A DNA stretch of 10,859 bases from Planctomycetota bacterium. GTDB taxonomy: Bacteria > Planctomycetota > Phycisphaerae > Sedimentisphaerales > Anaerohalosphaeraceae. Each line of letters begins with the position of its first letter. Within the stretch, counting starts at the first letter, position 1. The notes beneath the pieces are model-generated. The model was not told where the DNA came from, searched no databases, and saw nothing but the letters and a program-made list of their open reading frames with translations. The position numbers and the translations under genes are program-made. The DNA lies in NCBI GenBank assembly GCA_021160785.1, contig JAGHBX010000234.1, positions 1 to 10,859 of the forward strand, given 5' to 3'. This document shows positions 7,252 to 10,859 of this stretch, piece after piece.

Positions 7252-8079
7252 ATGTTTAAGTGGATTAAACGAGGATTGCTGGTGGTTGCAGGCGGGGCTT
7301 TGTTAGGCGGGCTGGTGTTCGGAACGGATATGTTCAGCTACATCAGGAGCTCTGCAAGGTGGACTCGGACGGCGGTCAAGGACTCGGTGCCCATTGAATT
7401 TGAACTCAAACGGGCCCACGACCTGCTCGAGGACATCATCCCTGAGATTCACCAGAATATCCGGCTGATCGCGCGTGAAGAAGTTGAAATCGCCGCATTG
7501 AAGGACGACCTCGAAAAGAGCGACAAGGCCTTCGACGCCGAAAAGCAGCGGATTCAGAATCTTCGCAATGCCCTGAATGTTCAAAAGGTCAGCTACACAT
7601 TCGGCAGCCAGCGGTATTCGCGGGAAGAGCTCAAGCAGGATCTCGCCTGGCGCTTCGACCGGTTCAAAGAAGCCGAAGTCGTCCTGGCCAGCAAACAGCG
7701 GATGCTCAAGACCCGTGATGCCGGACTTCGCGGCGCGATGCAGCTTCTCGAAAAGACGCGGTCGCAAAAGAGGCTGCTGGCGAGCAAGATTCAGGCTCTG
7801 GAAGCCCAGCACCGCTTAGTCAAGGCAGCTTCGGTCGGCTCCGGCATTCACGTCGACAACAGCAAGATCGCCCAGACAGAGAAGCTTATCAACAACATCA
7901 AGAAGCGTCTCGATGTCGCCGAGCGAATCTTAGCTCATGAAAGCCACTTCGTGCAGACGATTCCCGTCGACGGTGTCAAAGAAGTGGACTTGCTGATGGA
8001 TATTGACACGTATTTCTCCGAGCCCGAGAGCAAGATCGCCGGCGAGTCCGCCGAGAAGCTCCTGGCGGCCGGCGAATAA
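7252..8079 (+). CDS. Membrane-anchored coiled-coil protein of unknown function, next to FHA-like and kinase genes
   Basis: A 275-residue protein. Residues 1-7 are basic (MFKWIKR) and 8-24 form one transmembrane segment (GLLVVAGGALLGGLVFG), so it is probably anchored in the inner membrane with the N-terminus in the cytoplasm. After a short linker, charged heptad-like helices run over about 47-110 (FELKRAHDLLEDIIPEIHQN, then KDDLEKSDKAFDAEKQRIQN) and about 122-230, as in a long antiparallel coiled coil. I recall similar unnamed proteins in planctomycete genomes, but know no function. The start was chosen at 7252 because AGGAG (7240-7244) is 7 nt away; the ATG at 7246 is too close, and an in-frame GTG/TTG-type extension upstream to 7165 shows no protein-like character. 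Stop TAA. It is followed after 193 bp by the FHA-like gene on the same strand, with a palindromic repeat and a promoter in between. Confidence 0.85.
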   Translation: MFKWIKRGLLVVAGGALLGGLVFGTDMFSYIRSSARWTRTAVKDSVPIEFELKRAHDLLEDIIPEIHQNIRLIAREEVEIAALKDDLEKSDKAFDAEKQRIQNLRNALNVQKVSYTFGSQRYSREELKQDLAWRFDRFKEAEVVLASKQRMLKTRDAGLRGAMQLLEKTRSQKRLLASKIQALEAQHRLVKAASVGSGIHVDNSKIAQTEKLINNIKKRLDVAERILAHESHFVQTIPVDGVKEVDLLMDIDTYFSEPESKIAGESAEKLLAAGE

Positions 8080-8093
8080 GAGCACCTTAATGT

Positions 8094-8159
8094 GTGGCAT
8101 GGGCATCTTGCCCATGATACACGGGCAAGATGCCCGTGCCACCAGGATGCCCGTGCCAC
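8094..8159. repeat. Palindromic dispersed-type repeat, 22-nt arms plus a partial third copy
   Basis: Left arm 8094-8115 (gtggcatgggcatcttgccc plus at) and right arm 8121-8142 are inverted repeats over 22 nt with two differences, both of which still allow G-U pairing in RNA. The loop is 5 nt. Each arm is itself nearly palindromic (gggca-aga-tgccc), so alternative cruciforms are possible. The 14-mer gatgcccgtgccac occurs at 8129-8142 and again as a direct repeat at 8146-8159. It has the look of a REP-like intergenic element; I recall this sequence class in planctomycete genomes. It could also stop transcription leaving the coiled-coil gene. Confidence 0.85.
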
Positions 8160-8206
8160 GTTTTGGAAGTTCTTATCCTGAGATCGCAATCTGCAAGAGT
8201 CGGTGG

Positions 8207-8235
8207 TTGCTATAGTTACAGACAAATGGTAGAAT
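8207..8235 (+). promoter_or_regulatory. Candidate sigma70-type promoter for the FHA-like gene
   Basis: TTGCTA (8207-8212) and TAGAAT (8230-8235) are 17 nt apart, matching four and five of six consensus bases. Transcription would begin near 8242, about 30 nt before the ATG at 8273. This suggests that the FHA-like and kinase genes can be transcribed separately from the coiled-coil gene. Confidence 0.5.
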
Positions 8236-8272
8236 TACTCAACTGACGCAGCATCGGTCAGAGGCCAGAGAT

Positions 8273-9862
8273 ATGCTTAACCTGCAACTAAAACAAGCTC
8301 AATGTGCACTGTCGGACGGGCAGTTGGATGAGGCCTTTCGGCTGGTCCAGGCAGACGACATCAGGCGACATCGTCGCGGCCAGAAGCTCACGGCAAAGGT
8401 CGCCAAAGCCTTAGCCAAACGCGGCAGGGAGCACTTAGCCGCCGAGAGGCTTGGGCAGGCTCTTGCCGACTGCAACAAGGCGGACGACCTGGGCGGCAAC
8501 CGCGCCGAAGTCGGCGAGCTTCGACATACCATCTGCAAGCGCATGGAGCAGAATCAATACCAGCATCGACAGCGCAAGCAGAGGCTGGCCCAGGCCGCCG
8601 AGCAGATGGACAAAGGATGGCTGTCCGTTGGCGAAGATATTTTAGGCGGCGTCGAACATGTCGAGGCCGATATGCTGGCGCAGGAAGCAAGCGCCAAACG
8701 AAAGCTCGTTGACGATGCCGTCAAAAAGGGCGCACTGGCACTGAAGAGGGATGACCTCGAGGAAGCTATTGAGATTCTTCGCCGCGCCGACCTTGCTATG
8801 AATCAGCACCCAAAGGTCGCCGAGCAGATCGGGCGCATCAGGACTGCGGCCGTCAAGCGTGTTAAGGATTTCTTAAACGGCGGCCGTGTCGATCTTGCCG
8901 ATTCGATGTTGAGGCGTCTGTCGACAGTGGACGGAGATACCATTGAGGTTACACAACTCCGAGACGCCATAACCGTTTGCGGCCACGCCGCTGAACATAT
9001 CGCCGGCGGTAGGCCGCGCGAGGCTCTGCAATTGCTCACCAGACTCAAGATGCTGCTGCCCGCAGCCAAGTGGCTCGAAAACGCCAGGGCACAAGCGCAA
9101 AAGAGCGCAGAAGCCCTTGAGTCGTTGCGAACCGGGCCTTTGGGACTCGTCGCAACGCCTGCAACAGATGATGTCAGTGTACCAATGCCAGTCGCAGATG
9201 TTGCCGCTGAGCCAATCCAAAGCCGCCAGGAAAAGGATGATATTGTCAAAATGGAAGCCAGCTCGACAATCCCTTCGAAGTTCGTGCTGCAGATTGACGG
9301 CGTCGGGGCCTATTACGTGGTGCGCAACAACAGTGTCTCGATAGGACCGATCAGTTCGTCGGCGAGACCCGACGTGGGGCTCATGGCGCCGCCGAATATG
9401 CCCGTTGCGACGATCCAGCGGCAGGATGAAGACTATTTCATTCGTTCAGCCGATCCGATCGGCGTGGACGACAAAATGGTTAGCGAAAAGCTCCTGGCCG
9501 ACGGCGACAAGATCGCATTGTCGCACAGGTGCAGAATGAAGTTCAATCTGCCCAACGCCGCCAGCAACACCGCCTCCCTGCTCCTTTCCAGCGCCAAGAT
9601 GGCGCGACCGGACATCAACCATGTGATTCTGATGGATCGGGATATCCTGATCGGACCCGGGATCGGCAATCATATTCGCAGCAACAGCAACAGCAACGAA
9701 AAATCCCTGGCGCTGTTTGTGCGCGATGGCAGGATGTATTGCAGAACGCAGGATAATGTGATCGTAGACGGCAAGGAGTTTGACAGTCGATACGGGCTGC
9801 CGCTTGACACGCCAATCAAGATCGGAAGAATGAGTGTGGTTCTTGTTGGTGAGGGCGTTTAG
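8273..9862 (+). CDS. Helical-repeat protein with two degenerate FHA-like domains
   Basis: A 529-residue cytoplasmic protein with no signal peptide or membrane segment. Residues about 1-285 are alpha-helical with TPR-like character (LSDGQLDEAFRLVQADD, AERLGQALADCNKADDLGG, LKRDDLEEAIEILRRADLAM, VDLADSMLRRL, GRPREALQLLTRLKMLLP). A low-complexity linker of about 290-335 follows. Residues 337 to about 432 look like an FHA fold: VSIGP where GR is usual, then YFIRSADPIGVDDKMV and LLADGDKIALSHRCRMKF. A second copy runs from about 449 to the end: ILIGPGIGNHIRS, DNVIVDGKEF, PIKIGRMSVVL. FHA domains bind phosphothreonine, but the key Arg and the Ser/His of the canonical site are not visible in either copy. 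Start ATG at 8273 with weak GAGG (8261-8264) 8 nt before. Stop TAG. The kinase gene starts 85 bp downstream, so this may be its partner or substrate. Confidence 0.8.
   Translation: MLNLQLKQAQCALSDGQLDEAFRLVQADDIRRHRRGQKLTAKVAKALAKRGREHLAAERLGQALADCNKADDLGGNRAEVGELRHTICKRMEQNQYQHRQRKQRLAQAAEQMDKGWLSVGEDILGGVEHVEADMLAQEASAKRKLVDDAVKKGALALKRDDLEEAIEILRRADLAMNQHPKVAEQIGRIRTAAVKRVKDFLNGGRVDLADSMLRRLSTVDGDTIEVTQLRDAITVCGHAAEHIAGGRPREALQLLTRLKMLLPAAKWLENARAQAQKSAEALESLRTGPLGLVATPATDDVSVPMPVADVAAEPIQSRQEKDDIVKMEASSTIPSKFVLQIDGVGAYYVVRNNSVSIGPISSSARPDVGLMAPPNMPVATIQRQDEDYFIRSADPIGVDDKMVSEKLLADGDKIALSHRCRMKFNLPNAASNTASLLLSSAKMARPDINHVILMDRDILIGPGIGNHIRSNSNSNEKSLALFVRDGRMYCRTQDNVIVDGKEFDSRYGLPLDTPIKIGRMSVVLVGEGV
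9680..9697 (+). repeat. Three in-frame copies of AGCAAC encoding SNSNSN
   Basis: The hexamer agcaac is repeated three times without change, encoding residues 470-475 of the FHA-like protein. It falls in the loop after ILIGPGIGNHIR, where a canonical FHA domain would carry phosphopeptide-contacting residues. Slippage could vary its length between strains. Confidence 0.85.
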
Positions 9863-9947
9863 CGATTTGCGGGCAGAGCCCACCCTGTGTGGTTGTCGGT
9901 ATTGAAGGATAAATGGGCGGGGCGAAATCTTAAGACGGAAGAAACCG

Positions 9948-10247
9948 ATGAAGCAACATTTTCAATACAAGTATGGCGACAAACCCTTGGCTGGGTACAC
10001 AATCCAGCGGGGAGTGGGTCGTGGAGGCTTCGGCGAGGTTTACTACGCCCTTAGCGACAGCGGAAAGCAGGTTGCGATAAAGGCGGTCCAGACTTACGAG
10101 CAGATTGAGCTGCGGGGGATCAATCACTGCATGAACCTAAAGAACCCGCATCTTGTGACCATATTCGATGTAAAGTATAACGACAAGGGCAGGCCTTTTG
10201 TCATCATGGAATATGTCTCCGGGCCTTCCCTGGCCGATATGATCTAG
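9948..10247 (+). CDS. Ser/Thr protein kinase, N-lobe part, ended by in-frame TAG
   Basis: Encodes the N-lobe of a Hanks-type Ser/Thr kinase of planctomycete type. The glycine-rich loop is GVGRGGFGEV (residues 22-31), the ATP-anchoring lysine is K45 in VAIKAV, a candidate alphaC acid is E54 in YEQIELRG, and the hinge is FVIMEYVSGPSLADMI (ends at 99). TAG at codon 100 (10245-10247) stops it exactly where the alphaD region of intact relatives continues. The next codons, in the same frame, are the rest of the catalytic domain (see the entry at 10248). By itself this 99-residue fragment lacks the catalytic loop and cannot phosphorylate. The start ATG has only a weak purine stretch (cggaagaaa) upstream. 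It lies 85 bp after the FHA-like gene. Confidence 0.8.
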   Translation: MKQHFQYKYGDKPLAGYTIQRGVGRGGFGEVYYALSDSGKQVAIKAVQTYEQIELRGINHCMNLKNPHLVTIFDVKYNDKGRPFVIMEYVSGPSLADMI

Positions 10248-10859
10248 GACTCTCCGAACGGCCTGGGCACGCAAAAGGCGGCGTTTTTTCTTCGCGAAAT
10301 CGCCAAGGGGCTAAGTTACCTGCATGAAAACGGAATTGTTCATCGCGATCTAAAACCCGGCAATATCTTCTACGAAGACGGACGGGTCAAGATCGGCGAC
10401 TACGGGCTGAGCAAGGCGATCAACACCAGTCAGTGCGCCGGCCAGACGGTTACGGTGGGAACGGTCCATTATATGGCGCCGGAGATAGGCCAGGGGCGTT
10501 ACGACCGCAGCATCGATATTTATGCCTTGGGCATACTCCTGTATGAGATGCTCACCGGGCAGGTTCCGTACTTCGGCAACAGTCCCGCCGAGGTGCTCAT
10601 GAAGCACATGACCGCAAAGCCCGATCTTACCGGCATCGACGAAACATTTGCCAGGGTCATCGCCAAGGCTCTGGAAAAAGACCCTGCCGTCCGATACAGG
10701 ACGGTGCAGGAGATGGTGGAGGACGTTTTCGGCGCCGAGCATGTGCGAAACAGCGTATCGCAGTTTTCGACGGACAGCCTCTCGATAGTCGCCGAGCGAA
10801 TCGCCGCAAAGGTAAAGCCCACTCCGCCAAAAACCCAGCCGCAACCCCAACAGCAGAAG
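10248..10859 (+). pseudogene. Ser/Thr protein kinase, C-lobe continuation in the same frame after the TAG; runs off the window
   Basis: Reading on without a frameshift gives DSPNGLGTQKAAFFLREI, then the catalytic loop HRDLKPGN (residues 132-139 of the whole gene, D134 catalytic), the metal-binding IGDYGLSK (D151; DYG in place of DFG) and MAPEI (E179), followed by RSIDIYALGILLYEMLTGQV. The RD motif suggests regulation by activation-loop phosphorylation. After about residue 265 a Pro/Gln-rich linker begins (KPTPPKTQPQPQQ), and the frame is still open at the window edge. There is no other stop in 204 codons and no missing motif. No good in-frame start with a Shine-Dalgarno is visible right after the TAG; the first ATG (10473) lies beyond the catalytic loop. 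So this part is expressed only by readthrough, or the gene is a very recent pseudogene, or the TAG is an artefact. Labelled pseudogene provisionally. Confidence 0.7.

Noticed and set aside
8094..8159. CRISPR array
   Set aside because: The units are inverted copies separated by a few bases, with no spacers of regular length.
9863..9947. Readthrough fusion of the FHA-like protein past its TAG (9860-9862)
   Set aside because: The continued frame is unlike protein and runs into the kinase start in a different frame, so this TAG is a true stop.

Overview
This window looks like a planctomycete, most likely from the Phycisphaerae or a related anaerobic lineage. The evidence is a Ser/Thr kinase of the glycine-loop type (GVGRGGFGEV, IGDYGLSK) that I associate with planctomycetes, sitting beside a tandem FHA-like protein and a membrane-anchored coiled-coil protein. 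A secreted beta-strand protein ends in a dockerin-like YDCIVDFRDLAGLADEWL tail. Dispersed palindromic repeats of the gtggcacgggcatcttgccc type and a Tat-exported FAD_oxidored-family protein also fit. This assignment is from memory of the families, not from a search.

Layout: (1) Positions 2-2019, plus strand: the 3' part of a PQQ-like beta-propeller protein, then 17 bp later an SDR dehydrogenase; these are probably co-transcribed. (2) 2020-2097: a strong hairpin between convergent genes. (3) 2098-3507, minus: a Tat-signal FAD-dependent oxidoreductase. (4) 3508-3861: a divergent intergenic region with one plausible promoter for each side. (5) 3862-5295, plus: a secreted modular beta-sandwich protein with a dockerin-like end. 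(6) 5358-6932, minus: a secreted MGH1/GH63-like glycosidase. (7) 6963-7251: a divergent intergenic region with a near-consensus promoter for the glycosidase. (8) 7252 to the window end, plus: a coiled-coil membrane protein, a helical-repeat/FHA-like protein and a Ser/Thr kinase running off the end.

The left two thirds look like a carbohydrate-use neighbourhood: secreted glycosidase, secreted binding or scaffold-like protein, SDR sugar/polyol dehydrogenase type, exported flavoprotein and quinoprotein-like propeller. The right third is a signalling module in which a kinase could act with an FHA-like partner and an inner-membrane coiled-coil protein.

The most unusual observation is that two different genes each carry an in-frame TAG in an otherwise intact reading frame. 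In the glycosidase it is codon 7, between a well-placed promoter/Shine-Dalgarno/ATG and the hydrophobic core of the signal peptide. In the kinase it is codon 100, between the N-lobe and the C-lobe, and every kinase motif is retained on both sides. TAG also ends the glycosidase and FHA-like genes at natural C-termini, so wholesale reassignment of TAG is unlikely. Recent nonsense mutations, assembly or base-calling errors, or partial amber suppression remain open.
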